Positions 45,859-58,107 of a DNA stretch of 64,000 bases are shown here, piece by piece. This stretch comes from Pantoea septica. GTDB taxonomy: Bacteria; Pseudomonadota; Gammaproteobacteria; Enterobacterales; Enterobacteriaceae. The DNA lies in NCBI RefSeq assembly GCF_002095575.1, contig NZ_MLJJ01000004.1, forward strand, positions 100,059-164,058. The letters are read 5' to 3'. A program made the position numbers and the translations under genes. Within the stretch, counting starts at the first letter, position 1; each line of letters opens with the position of its first letter. Below the pieces are notes generated by a model. It did no database searches and had not been told where the DNA came from. It saw only the letters and a program-made list of their open reading frames with translations.

Positions 45859-46904
45859 CGCTGGAGAACATGGCTTTTCTGCACGGCAAGCCGACCGCGC
45901 GCGGCATGATCAAAGCGAACCCCGAAGATTTCGTGGTGGTGGAGGATCTCGGGTACGGCGCCGACGGCGAGGGAGAGCATCTGCTGGTGCGCATTCGTAA
46001 AACCGGCGCCAATACCCGTTTTGTGGCGGAAGCGCTGGCGAAGTTCCTTGGCGTGCATCAGCGCGATATGAGTTACGCAGGGATGAAAGACCGCCATGCG
46101 GTGACCGAGCAGACGCTCTGTTTCCGAATGCCGGGCAATGCGATGCCCGACCTGAGCGGCTTTTCGCTGGAAGGGGTCGATATTCTCGAGGCGACGCGCC
46201 ACAAGCGCAAGCTGCGCGTCGGCGCGCTGGCGGGTAACGCCTTTCGTCTCGTGGTGCGCCACATCAGCGACCGCGACGCGGTGGAGTCGCGCCTGGCGCT
46301 GATCCGCGACGCCGGCGCGCCCAACTACTTCGGCACGCAGCGCTTTGGCCGCGGCGGCAATAACCTGACCATGGCGCAGCAGTGGGCGCGCGGCGAAATC
46401 AGCCTGCGCGATCGCAACAAGCGCAGCCTGATCCTCTCGGCGGCGCGCAGCGCGCTGTTTAATCAGGTCACCAGCGCGCGCCTGCAACAGCAGGGCTCGC
46501 TAACGCAGGTGATTGAGGGAGACGCGCTGCAGCTCACCGGCCGCGGCAGCTGGTTTGTCGCGCAGGCGGAGGAGCTGAACGAGCTGCAGACCCGCGTCGA
46601 TCTTCATGAACTGCGCATTACCGCACCGCTGCCGGGACGTGGCGAGCCGGGCCCGCAGGCAGAGGCGCTCGCCTTTGAGCAGCAATCTCTGGCGGGCGCA
46701 GCAGAATTGGTTACACTGCTTGAGCGAGAGCGAGTGGATGCGGCGCGGCGCGCGATGCTGGTGGTGCCGCGCGATCTGCGCTGGAACTGGTGGGACGACG
46801 TCACGCTGGAGATGCAGTTCTGGCTGCCGGCAGGCAGTTTCGCTACCAGCGTGATTCGGGAACTTCTGCAACAGGAAGGTGACGATGCGGATATTGCTGA
46901 GTAA
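45855..46904 (+). CDS. truD: tRNA pseudouridine(13) synthase TruD
   Basis: TruD makes pseudouridine 13 in tRNA-Glu. The 349 residues equal the E. coli length. The catalytic motif [11 protein letters not shown] carries Asp79 (E. coli Asp80), and [16 protein letters not shown] is the family signature. The ATG overlaps the ispF stop. Confidence 0.97.
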   Translation: MTLENMAFLHGKPTARGMIKANPEDFVVVEDLGYGADGEGEHLLVRIRKTGANTRFVAEALAKFLGVHQRDMSYAGMKDRHAVTEQTLCFRMPGNAMPDLSGFSLEGVDILEATRHKRKLRVGALAGNAFRLVVRHISDRDAVESRLALIRDAGAPNYFGTQRFGRGGNNLTMAQQWARGEISLRDRNKRSLILSAARSALFNQVTSARLQQQGSLTQVIEGDALQLTGRGSWFVAQAEELNELQTRVDLHELRITAPLPGRGEPGPQAEALAFEQQSLAGAAELVTLLERERVDAARRAMLVVPRDLRWNWWDDVTLEMQFWLPAGSFATSVIRELLQQEGDDADIAE

Positions 46905-47646
46905 TGACGACGGAATTCATGCGCCGGGCATTCAGACGCTGGCAAAGGCGCTGCGCCATATCGCCGAGGTGCAGGTCGTCGCGCCTGACCGCAACCGCAG
47001 CGGCGCGTCCAACTCCCTGACGCTGGAGACGCCGCTGCGCACCTTTACCCACGAAAACGGCGATATCGCCGTGCAGATGGGCACGCCAACGGACTGCGTC
47101 TACCTTGGCGTCAATGCGCTAATGCAGCCGCGCCCGGATATCGTGGTTTCCGGCATTAACGCCGGCCCTAATCTGGGCGACGACGTTATTTACTCAGGCA
47201 CTGTGGCGGCGGCGATGGAAGGGCGTCATCTCGGCCTGCCCGCGCTGGCGGTATCGCTCAACGGGCAGCAGCATTACGATACGGCGGCGGCGGTCACCTG
47301 CGCGCTGCTGCAGGCGCTGACGCGTGAGCCGCTGCGCACCGGACGTATTCTCAATATCAACGTGCCGGATCTGCCGCTGGAAGAGATCAAAGGCATTCGC
47401 GTAACGCGCTGCGGCAGCCGTCATCCCGCCGATCAGGTGATCGCGCAGCAGGATCCGCGCGGCAATACGCTTTACTGGATTGGACCGCCGGGCGAAAAGT
47501 TTGATGCCGGCCCGGATACTGATTTTGCCGCTGTGGATCAGGGCTACGTCTCCGTTACCGCTCTGCATGTGGACCTCACCGCGCACAGCGCGCAGGATGT
47601 GCTGATTGACTGGCTTGAGAAGTCGGAGGTCAGTCTCGTATGGTGA
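46885..47646 (+). CDS. surE: 5'/3'-nucleotidase / exopolyphosphatase SurE
   Basis: SurE is a metal-dependent nucleoside monophosphatase linked to stationary-phase survival. The ATG at 46885 ([10 protein letters not shown], 253 residues) matches E. coli and has AGGAAGG upstream. The in-frame GTG at 46879 is rejected. Metal ligands Asp8-Asp9 and the [20 protein letters not shown] block (about residues 90-109) are present. Starts 20 bases inside truD. Confidence 0.97.
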   Translation: MRILLSNDDGIHAPGIQTLAKALRHIAEVQVVAPDRNRSGASNSLTLETPLRTFTHENGDIAVQMGTPTDCVYLGVNALMQPRPDIVVSGINAGPNLGDDVIYSGTVAAAMEGRHLGLPALAVSLNGQQHYDTAAAVTCALLQALTREPLRTGRILNINVPDLPLEEIKGIRVTRCGSRHPADQVIAQQDPRGNTLYWIGPPGEKFDAGPDTDFAAVDQGYVSVTALHVDLTAHSAQDVLIDWLEKSEVSLVW

Positions 47647-48266
47647 ACCGGCGTATCGAAGCGTTGCTGGCGCAGCTGCGCCAGCAGGGCATCCATGATG
47701 AGATCCTGTTAAAGGCCATCGCGGACGTGCCGCGCGAACGTTTTATCGATGAAGCCTTCGAGCATAAGGCCTGGGACAATGTGGCGCTGCCCATCGGTTC
47801 CGGGCAGACGATTTCGCAGCCCTATATGGTGGCGCGCATGACCGCGCTGCTGGAGCTGCAACCCCATTCGCGCGTGCTGGAGATCGGCACCGGTTCCGGC
47901 TATCAGACCGCCATTCTGGCGCATCTGGTCGATCACGTTTACTCCGTCGAACGCATTAAGGGACTACAGTGGCAGGCAAAACGCCGCCTTAAACAGCTCG
48001 ACCTGCATAACGTTTCGACGCGCCACGGCGACGGCTGGCAGGGCTGGCCCGCGCGCGGTCCCTTCGATGCCATCATCGTCACCGCCGCGCCGCCGGAAAT
48101 TCCGATTGCGCTGATTGCGCAGCTCGACGAGGGCGGCATTATGGTGCTGCCGGTGGGCGACGATCAGCAGGTGCTGAAACGTCTGCGCCGCCAGGGTGGC
48201 GATATAGTAGAAGAAACTATCGAGCCGGTGCGGTTCGTTCCGCTGGTGCAGGGCGATTTGGCCTGA
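47640..48266 (+). CDS. pcm: Protein-L-isoaspartate O-methyltransferase Pcm
   Basis: Pcm repairs isoaspartyl residues in aged proteins using S-adenosylmethionine. The 208 residues equal the E. coli length. Motifs include [16 protein letters not shown] and the SAM-binding [18 protein letters not shown]. It overlaps surE by 7 bases and precedes nlpD, the conserved stationary-phase cluster. Confidence 0.98.
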   Translation: MVNRRIEALLAQLRQQGIHDEILLKAIADVPRERFIDEAFEHKAWDNVALPIGSGQTISQPYMVARMTALLELQPHSRVLEIGTGSGYQTAILAHLVDHVYSVERIKGLQWQAKRRLKQLDLHNVSTRHGDGWQGWPARGPFDAIIVTAAPPEIPIALIAQLDEGGIMVLPVGDDQQVLKRLRRQGGDIVEETIEPVRFVPLVQGDLA

Positions 48267-48430
48267 GATTTACCCTACGTATTTCTTCACAACTGTTTCA
48301 TAGCACCATCCTTTTGATCTTGTTACTATCCATTTTCATGCGTTATACGCAGGCTTTAATACGCCTCACAGAGCTTTGTGCTGGTGCGTTAGCAAGAAGC
48401 GTTATTCAGGTTTGCCATCACGGGGGAACA

Positions 48431-49522
48431 ATGAGCACGGGAAGCCCAATATTTCAGTTACGCCGCCTTGCGGCGCTTTCTCTGGTTGGATTTTGGCTGG
48501 CAGGCTGTAGTTCAGGCGACAACACACAAGCACCCATTAGCCAGGTTGGAGATAACGGCAGCAGCGGCGGCATGCTTAGCGCGTCAGGCGGCGTTCCTGC
48601 CACGCCGCGTCAGGGCGGTATGATTAGCAACACTGTACCTTCCGCGCCCAGCAGCGGTGCAATGATTAGCGGCAATGATAATGTTCAGACGCAAAACGGC
48701 CGCATCGTGTACAACCGCAGTTATCAGAATATTCCGAAAGGTAGTTACGCCGGCGATACCTATACCGTTAAACGCGGCGACACGCTGTTCTATATCGCCT
48801 GGATTACCGGCAACGATTTCCGCGATCTGGCGCAGCGCAACAACGTGCAGGCCCCGTACGGCCTGAATGTTGGCCAGACGCTGCAGGTTGGCAACGGCTC
48901 CGGCCAGCCGATTACGGGCGGCAATGCGATTACCGCAGCCGACGCAACGCAGGGCGGCGTTCCGACCGCGCCGCAAATTAAACCAGCGCCTGTTGCACAG
49001 CAACCAGTTATTACGTATTCTGATGATTCGGGTAACTCGTCTGGTAGCAAATTGTTGCCGTCGAGAGGGACAAATGTTGCAACGACAACAGCTCCCCCCG
49101 TGGTTGCCGCACCGCCTACGGTTAGCAGTACAACGAACAGTTCGACGCCGGTTGGAAGCTGGCGTTGGCCGACCGATGGGAAGATTATCGATAACTTCTC
49201 CGCCTCTGAAGGGGGGAATAAAGGAATCGATATCGCTGGTTCGCGTGGACAACCTGTCGTCGCTACCGCCTCAGGAAGAGTAGTGTACGCAGGCAACGCG
49301 CTCCGAGGTTACGGCAACCTGATCATCATTAAGCACAATGATGATTATCTCAGTGCCTACGCCCATAACGATACAATGCTGGTCCGGGAACAACAGGAAG
49401 TTAAGGCGGGGCAAAAGATCGCTACCATGGGTAGCACCGGAACCAGTTCAGTTAGATTACATTTTGAAATTCGTTACAAGGGGAAATCCGTAAACCCGTT
49501 GCGTTATTTGCCGCAGCGATAA
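48431..49522 (+). CDS. nlpD: Murein hydrolase activator lipoprotein NlpD
   Basis: NlpD is an outer-membrane lipoprotein that activates the amidase AmiC at the septum. The ATG at 48431 gives 363 residues (379 in E. coli). The lipobox is LAGC after GFW. A LysM domain ([15 protein letters not shown]) and a C-terminal LytM domain follow. The LytM domain is degenerate (GNKGIDIAG where active enzymes have HKGID), as in E. coli, fitting an activator role. The main rpoS promoter lies inside this gene. Confidence 0.96.
   Translation: MSTGSPIFQLRRLAALSLVGFWLAGCSSGDNTQAPISQVGDNGSSGGMLSASGGVPATPRQGGMISNTVPSAPSSGAMISGNDNVQTQNGRIVYNRSYQNIPKGSYAGDTYTVKRGDTLFYIAWITGNDFRDLAQRNNVQAPYGLNVGQTLQVGNGSGQPITGGNAITAADATQGGVPTAPQIKPAPVAQQPVITYSDDSGNSSGSKLLPSRGTNVATTTAPPVVAAPPTVSSTTNSSTPVGSWRWPTDGKIIDNFSASEGGNKGIDIAGSRGQPVVATASGRVVYAGNALRGYGNLIIIKHNDDYLSAYAHNDTMLVREQQEVKAGQKIATMGSTGTSSVRLHFEIRYKGKSVNPLRYLPQR
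48993..49021 (+). promoter_or_regulatory. Probable main rpoS promoter inside nlpD
   Basis: TTGCAC (48993-48998) and TATTCT (49016-49021) are separated by 17 bases, a good sigma-70/sigma-S core. The position, about 550 bases upstream of rpoS within nlpD, agrees with the long-leader rpoS promoter known in E. coli. The start site is inferred. Confidence 0.6.
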
Positions 49523-49547
49523 ACCGGCAGAACCCTGCTGTTCTGCC
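49475..49547 (+). promoter_or_regulatory. rpoS leader: small-RNA target region and hairpin
   Basis: The end of nlpD and the gap before rpoS contain ACAAGGGGAAATCCGTAAAC (about 49476-49495), the block that in E. coli pairs with DsrA, RprA and ArcZ. A perfect 8-bp hairpin, GGCAGAAC (49526-49533) with GTTCTGCC (49540-49547), follows just before the ribosome site TAGGAG. Conservation suggests post-transcriptional control of rpoS is kept. Confidence 0.6.
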
Positions 49548-49572
49548 CTGGGATCACGGGTAGGAGCCGCTT

Positions 49573-50565
49573 ATGAGCCAGAATACGCTGAAAGTAAACG
49601 AGTTACATGAAGATGCGGAATTCGAGGAGAACGGAGCTGAGGTTTTTGATGAGAAGGCTCTTGTTGAAAACGAACCCAGTGATAACGACGTAGCGGAAGA
49701 AGAGTTGTTGTCACAGGGTGCGACGCAGCGCGTTTTGGATGCGACGCAGCTCTATCTCGGGGAGATTGGCTATTCTCCGTTGTTAACGGCAGAGGAAGAA
49801 GTGTTCTTCGCTCGCCGCGCATTACGAGGCGATATTCCTTCTCGTCGCCGCATGATTGAAAGTAACTTACGACTGGTAGTGAAGATTGCCCGCCGCTACA
49901 GCAATCGTGGTCTTGCCCTGCTTGACCTGATTGAAGAGGGTAATCTCGGTTTAATCCGTGCCGTTGAGAAGTTTGACCCAGAGCGTGGGTTCCGTTTCTC
50001 AACTTATGCTACCTGGTGGATTCGTCAGACGATTGAACGGGCGATCATGAATCAAACCCGTACCATCCGCCTGCCGATTCACATTGTTAAAGAGCTGAAC
50101 GTTTATCTGCGCACCGCGCGTGAACTCTCTCACAAGCTCGATCATGAGCCGAGTGCAGAAGAGATCGCGGAGCAGCTGGATAAGCCCGTTGACGACGTCA
50201 GCCGTATGCTGCGTCTTAACGAACGCATCACCTCGGTTGATACGCCGTTAGGCGGAGACTCCGAAAAAGCGCTGCTGGATATTCTGGCCGATGAAAAAGA
50301 CAACGGTCCGGAAGACACCACGCAGGATGACGATATGAAGCAGAGTATCGTTAAGTGGCTGTTCGAACTGAACGCCAAGCAGCGTGAGGTGCTGGCGCGT
50401 CGTTTCGGCCTGTTAGGCTATGAAGCGGCAACGCTTGAAGATGTGGGCCGCGAAATCGGTCTGACCCGCGAGCGCGTACGCCAGATTCAGGTTGAAGGCC
50501 TGCGTCGTCTGCGTGAAATCCTGCAGGCGCAGGGTCTGAACATTGAAGCGCTGTTTCGTGAGTAA
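49573..50565 (+). CDS. rpoS: RNA polymerase sigma factor RpoS (sigma-38)
   Basis: RpoS is the stationary-phase/general stress sigma factor. The 330 residues equal E. coli. Region 1.2-2 contains [40 protein letters not shown] and [18 protein letters not shown]. Region 4 has [20 protein letters not shown]. The frame is intact with no premature stop, so this strain should be RpoS-positive. Confidence 0.99.
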   Translation: MSQNTLKVNELHEDAEFEENGAEVFDEKALVENEPSDNDVAEEELLSQGATQRVLDATQLYLGEIGYSPLLTAEEEVFFARRALRGDIPSRRRMIESNLRLVVKIARRYSNRGLALLDLIEEGNLGLIRAVEKFDPERGFRFSTYATWWIRQTIERAIMNQTRTIRLPIHIVKELNVYLRTARELSHKLDHEPSAEEIAEQLDKPVDDVSRMLRLNERITSVDTPLGGDSEKALLDILADEKDNGPEDTTQDDDMKQSIVKWLFELNAKQREVLARRFGLLGYEAATLEDVGREIGLTRERVRQIQVEGLRRLREILQAQGLNIEALFRE

Positions 50566-50587
50566 CTGACAAGTTGTAAGCACAAAG

Positions 50588-50619
50588 AAGCGGTGGCCGT
50601 GGGCCTCCGCTTTTTTTTT
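50588..50619 (+). terminator. Rho-independent terminator of rpoS
   Basis: AAGCGG and GGCC (50588-50598) pair with GGCC and CCGCTT (50602-50612) around a 3-base loop, with one T-T mismatch. Nine T residues follow from 50611. It lies 22 bases after the rpoS stop. Confidence 0.9.
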
Positions 50620-50630
50620 GCTGTGACAGC

Positions 50631-50658
50631 GGCGGCAGGGCCGGCAAGGCCTGCCGCC
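50631..50658 (-). terminator. GC-rich hairpin past the mutS stop
   Basis: GGCGGCAGG (50631-50639) and CCTGCCGCC (50650-50658) form a perfect 9-bp stem, 8 bases beyond the mutS stop on the minus strand. No T-run follows on that strand, so it may stabilise the mutS mRNA end or terminate weakly. Confidence 0.5.
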
Positions 50659-50666
50659 AGAGTGCG

Positions 50667-53228
<2,562 letters not shown>

Positions 53229-53587
53229 AAATAATTAGCTCTTAAATCATTCGGTTATTGGGCAAGCCTTGCATCGGACTGCGCGATCTGGCGTATGCAA
53301 CGGGATCAACCCATTCAAAAACAGAGAGGATGCACGGAAAAATGCGGCCCTGGCTGTGAGATAAGCTGCGTCTGAAAGCCATTATGAAAAGTTGCCTGCT
53401 GAACATCAAGGCTGCCGCTTTTCAACGCCAGGACAAAAGCGCTTCGGGCCGCGGGGGAATAAGGCGAGCGCCGCCCGCGTTAGCGAAAACCTGGGTTAAT
53501 GCGCATGACGTTATCAGGCTGCGCCCTAAAAGCCCAACGGATCCCTGCCTGACAGCGAACCGTTGCGAGACGCTACGCAAAAAGCGC
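53229..53587. other. Non-coding gap between the mutS start and the prepilin peptidase gene
   Basis: About 360 bases sit between the mutS start and the stop of the minus-strand peptidase gene. The part next to mutS presumably holds its promoter. A plus-strand open frame begins in this gap, but its codon use is not gene-like and it runs antisense into the peptidase. Nothing else is recognisable. Confidence 0.4.
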
Positions 53588-54373
53588 TCAACCGTAGCAG
53601 GACGTCAGCCGATCCAGCAGCAGTGCTTCGCCCGCCAGCGCCAGGCAGGGGCCGAAAGGCAAGGGCAGGTGCAGCGGACGCTGCATACAAAGGCGTGCCA
53701 GCAGCGCGGCGCTTAAACCGGCGCAGGAGGCGATCAGCAGCAGCAGGGGAAGCGGCTGCCAGCCCAGCCAGGCACCCAGCGCCGCCAGCAGCAGGGCGTC
53801 GCCGCCGCCCAGCGCTTCCCGATGACGGAACAAACGCCAGGTCCAGGCCAGCAGCCGGAACAGCAAATAGCCGCTGGCGGCGCCGAGAATCGCATCCGCC
53901 GGGCTGCTGCGCGGCAGAACGCCCAGGGCCTGAAACAGCAGCCCGAGCCAGAGCAGCGGTAGCGTCAGCGCATCGGGCAGCAGCTGGACGCGCAGGTCGA
54001 TCAGCGATAACGCCAGCAAAAAGCCGCTCATCACCAGCGCCGCCAGCAGCGCGCCGTTCCACGGCAGTTGCCAGGCAAGCAGCAGGCTTATCGCCAGCGC
54101 GGCGATCTCGATCGCCGGGTAACGCCATGAAATAAGATGGCTGCAGTAGCGGCAGCGGCCGCGCAGCCGCAGCCAGCCGAGCAGCGGAAGGCAGTCGCCT
54201 GCGCGCACCGGCGTTTTACAGCGCGGGCAGTGGGAACGAGGCACCAGCAGCGAGAATCCAGGCTGCGGCTGCAGCACCATCAGCGGCAGGCGATAGATCA
54301 CCACGTTGAGAAAGCTGCCGACGCAGAGCGCGGCGGCGGCCAGCAGCAACCAGCATAAGAGGTCATAGCTCAT
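53588..54373 (-). CDS. Type IV prepilin peptidase (leader peptidase / N-methyltransferase, A24 family)
   Basis: This inner-membrane aspartyl protease of 261 residues would cleave and N-methylate type IV pilin-like or type II secretion pseudopilin precursors. The N-terminal methyltransferase domain has the Cys pairs Cys49/Cys52 (HCPRC) and Cys74/Cys77 (RCRYC). Catalytic aspartates are Asp126 (LIDLRVQLLPD) and Asp192 (LGGGDALLLAALGAWLG). About seven TM segments are likely. No pilin or secretion gene is in the window, so its substrates are unknown. Similar to GspO/PppA/HofD. Confidence 0.9.
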   Translation of the reverse strand: MSYDLLCWLLLAAAALCVGSFLNVVIYRLPLMVLQPQPGFSLLVPRSHCPRCKTPVRAGDCLPLLGWLRLRGRCRYCSHLISWRYPAIEIAALAISLLLAWQLPWNGALLAALVMSGFLLALSLIDLRVQLLPDALTLPLLWLGLLFQALGVLPRSSPADAILGAASGYLLFRLLAWTWRLFRHREALGGGDALLLAALGAWLGWQPLPLLLLIASCAGLSAALLARLCMQRPLHLPLPFGPCLALAGEALLLDRLTSCYG

Positions 54374-54663
54374 CGTTTTCGGTTCCTCTTCCTTGATACG
54401 CCGGTTTTAAGCAACCGGCTTAACCGCCAGGGTCTGAACGCACTCTATCTTTATCGCTGTCGGCGTACAGCATAACCTGCTGTTTTCTGCGAACCTTGCG
54501 TCCCGTGCCGCAGGATGACGCTGAAACAGCGCAGCCGTTTGCCGCGCTTCACGCGCCAGTTCACAGCTATGCGCTGGCGCTATTTTTGCGTTTCGCCCTG
54601 TCTATTCCGTGAGTGAATGTTTACCATAATTGGTTACCTTCACTGCATGCTTATGGATATCAA

Positions 54664-55746
54664 ATGCGTTTTAAGATCACCTTGCTTCCGCTTGTTGCCT
54701 TACTTGCCGCCTGCAGCAGTAAACCTGAATCCGCGCCGCAGGCCGCTACGCTGGCGGCGCCGAAAGGGGGCTTCCTGCTGGAACAGTCCCACGCCGTGCA
54801 GCCTGTGCTCGGCGACTTTGCCGGTAATCCGGCCGCCGAGAAATTCATCGACCAGATGGTGGAGAAGCATGGCTTCGACCGCCAGCAGCTGCATGCGGTT
54901 ATCGGCCAGGCGAAACGGCTGGACTACGTGCTGCGCCTGATGGATCGTCAGGCGCCCGCCTATACGCCGCCCGCCGGGCCCAACGGCGCGTGGATCCGCT
55001 ATCGCAAGCAGTTCATTACGCCGGACAACGTGCAGAACGGCGTCGCCTTCTGGAACCAGTATCAGGACGCCTTAACGCGCGCCCAGCAGGTCTACGGCGT
55101 GCCGCCGGAGATCATCGTCGGCATTATCGGCGTAGAGACGCGCTGGGGCCGCGTCATGGGGAAAACGCGCATTCTCGACGCGCTCGCCACGCTGTCGTTT
55201 AACTATCCGCGCCGTGCCAGCTACTTCAGCAGCGAGCTGGAAACCTTTCTGCTTACGGCGCGCAACGAAGAGGACGATCCGCTGGATCTGAAGGGATCGT
55301 TCGCCGGCGCGATGGGTTACGGTCAGTTTATGCCTTCTTCTTATCAGCAGTATGCGGTGGATTTCAACGGCGACGGTCACGTCAATCTGTGGGATCCGGT
55401 GGATGCCATCGGCAGCGTCGCGCACTACTTCAAAGAGCATGGCTGGCGCAGCGGAGAGGGCGTCGCCGTTCCCGCCAGCGGCCAGGCGCCGCTGCTGGAG
55501 AACGGCTTCAAAACCAGCTATACGCCGCAGATGCTGGCGGCGTCCGGCCTCTCTCCGCAAGGTTCGCTCGACGGCAATAATCAGGTCAGCCTGCTGCGTC
55601 TGGATATGGGCACCAGCTATCAGTACTGGTACGGGCTGCCTAACTTCTACGTCATTACCCGCTACAACCACAGCACGCACTACGCGATGGCGGTATGGCA
55701 ACTGGGCGAGGCGGTTAGCAAAGCGCGCAGCGGCGCGATGTTCTGA
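54664..55746 (+). CDS. mltB: Membrane-bound lytic murein transglycosylase B (MltB)
   Basis: MltB is an outer-membrane lipoprotein that cleaves glycan strands with formation of 1,6-anhydromuramic acid. The ATG at 54664 gives 360 residues (361 in E. coli); the frame runs 17 codons upstream. The signal peptide ends in the lipobox LLAAC (Cys17). The catalytic Glu is in GIIGVETRWGRVMG. GAMGYGQFMPSSYQQYAVDF and YNHSTHYAMAVWQLGEAV are conserved. Confidence 0.97.
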   Translation: MRFKITLLPLVALLAACSSKPESAPQAATLAAPKGGFLLEQSHAVQPVLGDFAGNPAAEKFIDQMVEKHGFDRQQLHAVIGQAKRLDYVLRLMDRQAPAYTPPAGPNGAWIRYRKQFITPDNVQNGVAFWNQYQDALTRAQQVYGVPPEIIVGIIGVETRWGRVMGKTRILDALATLSFNYPRRASYFSSELETFLLTARNEEDDPLDLKGSFAGAMGYGQFMPSSYQQYAVDFNGDGHVNLWDPVDAIGSVAHYFKEHGWRSGEGVAVPASGQAPLLENGFKTSYTPQMLAASGLSPQGSLDGNNQVSLLRLDMGTSYQYWYGLPNFYVITRYNHSTHYAMAVWQLGEAVSKARSGAMF

Positions 55747-55823
55747 TAGTTGCCCTTATCAATAGTGCGGGTATATGATGGCGCCCCTCTGGCGTCATCA
55801 TATCTGTTGTTTCAGGAGCTGTT

Positions 55824-56162
55824 ATGCAATCACTTCCCGCATGTCCTCTTTGTCAGGCTGATTACAGCTGGCAGGATGGCGACAACCTCAACTGTCCCGC
55901 CTGCGGTCATATCTGGTCGCCGGGCGAAGGCGAAAGCACTGCGGATCGTCTTGTGGTGCGCGACGCCAACGGCAATCTGCTGGAAGATGGCGATACGGTG
56001 ACCGTGATTAAAGATCTCAAAGTGAAGGGCAGCTCTTCCACGCTGAAGATCGGCACCCGCGTGAAAGGGATCCGTCTGGTTGAGGGCGATCATAATATCG
56101 ACTGCAAGATCGACGGTTTCGGCCCGATGAAGCTGAAATCGGAGTTCGTAAAGCGCGGATAA
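55824..56162 (+). CDS. yjdM: Zinc-ribbon protein YjdM (PhnA family)
   Basis: The 112-residue protein has an N-terminal zinc ribbon (CPLC, then CPAC). The family C-terminal domain follows, with [20 protein letters not shown] and then [20 protein letters not shown]. It closely matches E. coli YjdM (formerly PhnA, 111 residues). The true phosphonoacetate hydrolase called PhnA is a different protein, so no phosphonate role should be assumed. Function is not settled. Confidence 0.95.
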   Translation: MQSLPACPLCQADYSWQDGDNLNCPACGHIWSPGEGESTADRLVVRDANGNLLEDGDTVTVIKDLKVKGSSSTLKIGTRVKGIRLVEGDHNIDCKIDGFGPMKLKSEFVKRG

Positions 56163-56167
56163 CGCAG

Positions 56168-56186
56168 GCGGGCGCGTCGCGCCCGC
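56168..56186. terminator. GC hairpin between yjdM and the DapA-family gene
   Basis: GCGGGCGC (56168-56175) and GCGCCCGC (56179-56186) form a perfect 8-bp stem with a 3-base loop. It lies between convergent stop codons, 5 and 9 bases away. No T-run is present on either side. Confidence 0.5.
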
Positions 56187-56195
56187 GTCAGCGCC

Positions 56196-57083
56196 TCAGT
56201 CGAACAGCCGGTCGAGCGCCTCGCACTGCTCTGCGCTCAGCGCGCCTTCGTAGTTGCGCGACTGGCTGGTCATCGAATCGAACCGGCGCGACACCGCGGT
56301 TTTAATGGTAGTGACGAAATCCTCTCCAATGACGTAAATCGCCATCATCCTGCCGATGCGCTGCTGAATGCGCGTCAGCGCCTTCAGATCCTGCTCGCGC
56401 CACGCCTCCATCGCCGCGGCGAACAGCTCCGGTACGATGTTATTCAGGCCTGAAATCACGCCCGCGCCGCCTGCCAGCAGGTTCGGCACCAGATATTCGT
56501 CATAGCCGGACAGCACGGCGAAATCGTCGCGCACTTTTTTCGTCTCCTCAATCAGCGCGCGATTGTGCGACAGGCAGTCGACCGTATCTTTTATGCCGAT
56601 GAAATTAGGCAGTTCGGCCGCCAGCTCGCTGACCAGCGTCGGCGTCAAATCGCAGCCGGTGCGCGCCGGAAAATTATAGGCGAACCACCTGCCGCCGATC
56701 TGCTTATCCAGCGCGCGGAAGTAGCTGAGCAGCTGACGCGGCGTCTGGCCGTAGTAGTAGGGCGGCAGCACCATCACCGCGTCGAAGTCGTTTTGCCAGG
56801 CGGCCTCGGCCAGCGCCAGCATATCCGGCACGCAAGTGCTGGAGATATTAGCGACCATGCTGAGCGGCGAGAGCTGTCGCGCCTCGCGAATCAGCAACAA
56901 TCGCTCCTGCTGCGTCAGTGAGGCAAATTCGCCAATGCTGCCCATCAGCAGTAAGGTATCAATGCCTGACGCGTTTAATCGGGCGAAGTGGCGACCCAGC
57001 GCGTCGATATCTGGCTCTCCTTGCGGCGTAAAAGGCGTTACGGAGGGGCACCACACGCCGGAAAATGCGGGTTGCGAGATCAT
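56196..57083 (-). CDS. Dihydrodipicolinate synthase / N-acetylneuraminate lyase family aldolase
   Basis: This (beta/alpha)8 class I aldolase of 295 residues has the Schiff-base Lys165 (FIGIKDTVD) and the catalytic Tyr136 (FAYNFPARTG). The ATG at 57083 has a strong AGGAGCG site; the frame is open ten codons further. The GSIGEFASLT loop replaces the GTTGES(A)TL of true DapA, so lysine synthesis is unlikely. YagE/YjhH-like 2-keto-3-deoxy-sugar-acid lyases are better candidates. No sugar-acid genes are adjacent, so the substrate is unknown. Confidence 0.88.
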   Translation of the reverse strand: MISQPAFSGVWCPSVTPFTPQGEPDIDALGRHFARLNASGIDTLLLMGSIGEFASLTQQERLLLIREARQLSPLSMVANISSTCVPDMLALAEAAWQNDFDAVMVLPPYYYGQTPRQLLSYFRALDKQIGGRWFAYNFPARTGCDLTPTLVSELAAELPNFIGIKDTVDCLSHNRALIEETKKVRDDFAVLSGYDEYLVPNLLAGGAGVISGLNNIVPELFAAAMEAWREQDLKALTRIQQRIGRMMAIYVIGEDFVTTIKTAVSRRFDSMTSQSRNYEGALSAEQCEALDRLFD

Positions 57084-57228
57084 AATCGCTCCTGAACGTG
57101 AAAAATGAAACACTGTTTTAACCTAATGCGCGGCGTGACGCTCTGCCAGCGCAGCGCGTAAAATTGGGCAGCGCATCGCATTTTTCCGCTTCGCAGCGTA
57201 TTCAAACTCACTCACACAGAGGCTCAAG

Positions 57229-58008
57229 ATGCAGGACTGGGATCCCCAACTTTATCGACAGTTTGAATCGGAAAGAACGCGGCCTGCGCATGAGCTGCTG
57301 GCGCGCATTCCCGTTACCGACGTGCGTTTCGTCACGGATTTAGGCTGCGGTCCGGGCAACAGCACCGAGCTGCTCGCTCACGCCTGGCCCGACGCGCGGA
57401 TTATCGGGCTGGACAGTTCCGAAGCGATGCTGACGCAGGCGCGCGAACGGCTACCGCACTGCACTTTCCTTAAAAGGGATATTCGACGCTGGCGCGCCGC
57501 TGAGCCGCAGCAGGTAATTTATGCTAATGCTTCGCTGCAGTGGCTTGACGCGCACGACAGCCTGTTGCCGCAGCTGGCGAGTCAGCTGGAGAGCGGCGGC
57601 GCGCTGGCGATACAGATGCCGGATAATCTGCAGGAGCCTTCGCATCGTCTGATGCGCGAAATCGCCGCCTGCGATCCCTGGCGTCAGCGTATCGGCGACG
57701 TAGAGCGGGAAAAGCCGCTTAGCAGCGAGCGTTATTACGATTTGCTGGCGCAGGCGGGCTGCGAAGTGGATCTCTGGCGCACCACTTATTATCACGTGAT
57801 GCCCGATGCGCAGGCGATTGTCCTGTGGCTGAAAGCGACCGGACTACGGCCGTTTCTCAACGCGCTGGAACCTGACGAGCGGCCGTATTTTCTGGAGCAG
57901 TATCATCAGGCGTTGCGGCTGGCCTATCCGCCGCGCGCCGACGGCCGCATTTTGCTCGCCTTCCCGCGTCTTTTTATCGTAGCGGTGAAAAAGGGGACTT
58001 CGCGCTGA
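57229..58008 (+). CDS. tam: Trans-aconitate 2-methyltransferase Tam
   Basis: Tam methylates trans-aconitate, an inhibitor formed from cis-aconitate, using S-adenosylmethionine. The 259-residue protein (252 in E. coli) has the SAM motif [14 protein letters not shown] (residues 36-49), [12 protein letters not shown], and the E. coli-like [16 protein letters not shown] and [13 protein letters not shown]. An isolated gene with its own AGAGGC ribosome site. Confidence 0.96.
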   Translation: MQDWDPQLYRQFESERTRPAHELLARIPVTDVRFVTDLGCGPGNSTELLAHAWPDARIIGLDSSEAMLTQARERLPHCTFLKRDIRRWRAAEPQQVIYANASLQWLDAHDSLLPQLASQLESGGALAIQMPDNLQEPSHRLMREIAACDPWRQRIGDVEREKPLSSERYYDLLAQAGCEVDLWRTTYYHVMPDAQAIVLWLKATGLRPFLNALEPDERPYFLEQYHQALRLAYPPRADGRILLAFPRLFIVAVKKGTSR

Positions 58009-58107
58009 GAGGCGTTGCGCAAAGCGAGCAGGCAATGTGCGGGACGGGTTGAAAATATCCCGCTTCTGCACCATGTTCTCTTAACCGGGCTAAAAGGATG
58101 AGTGGCG

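Noticed and set aside
53563..54135. Ala/Arg-rich plus-strand frame over the prepilin peptidase
   Set aside because: Composition is that of an antisense shadow; the minus-strand peptidase has complete catalytic motifs.
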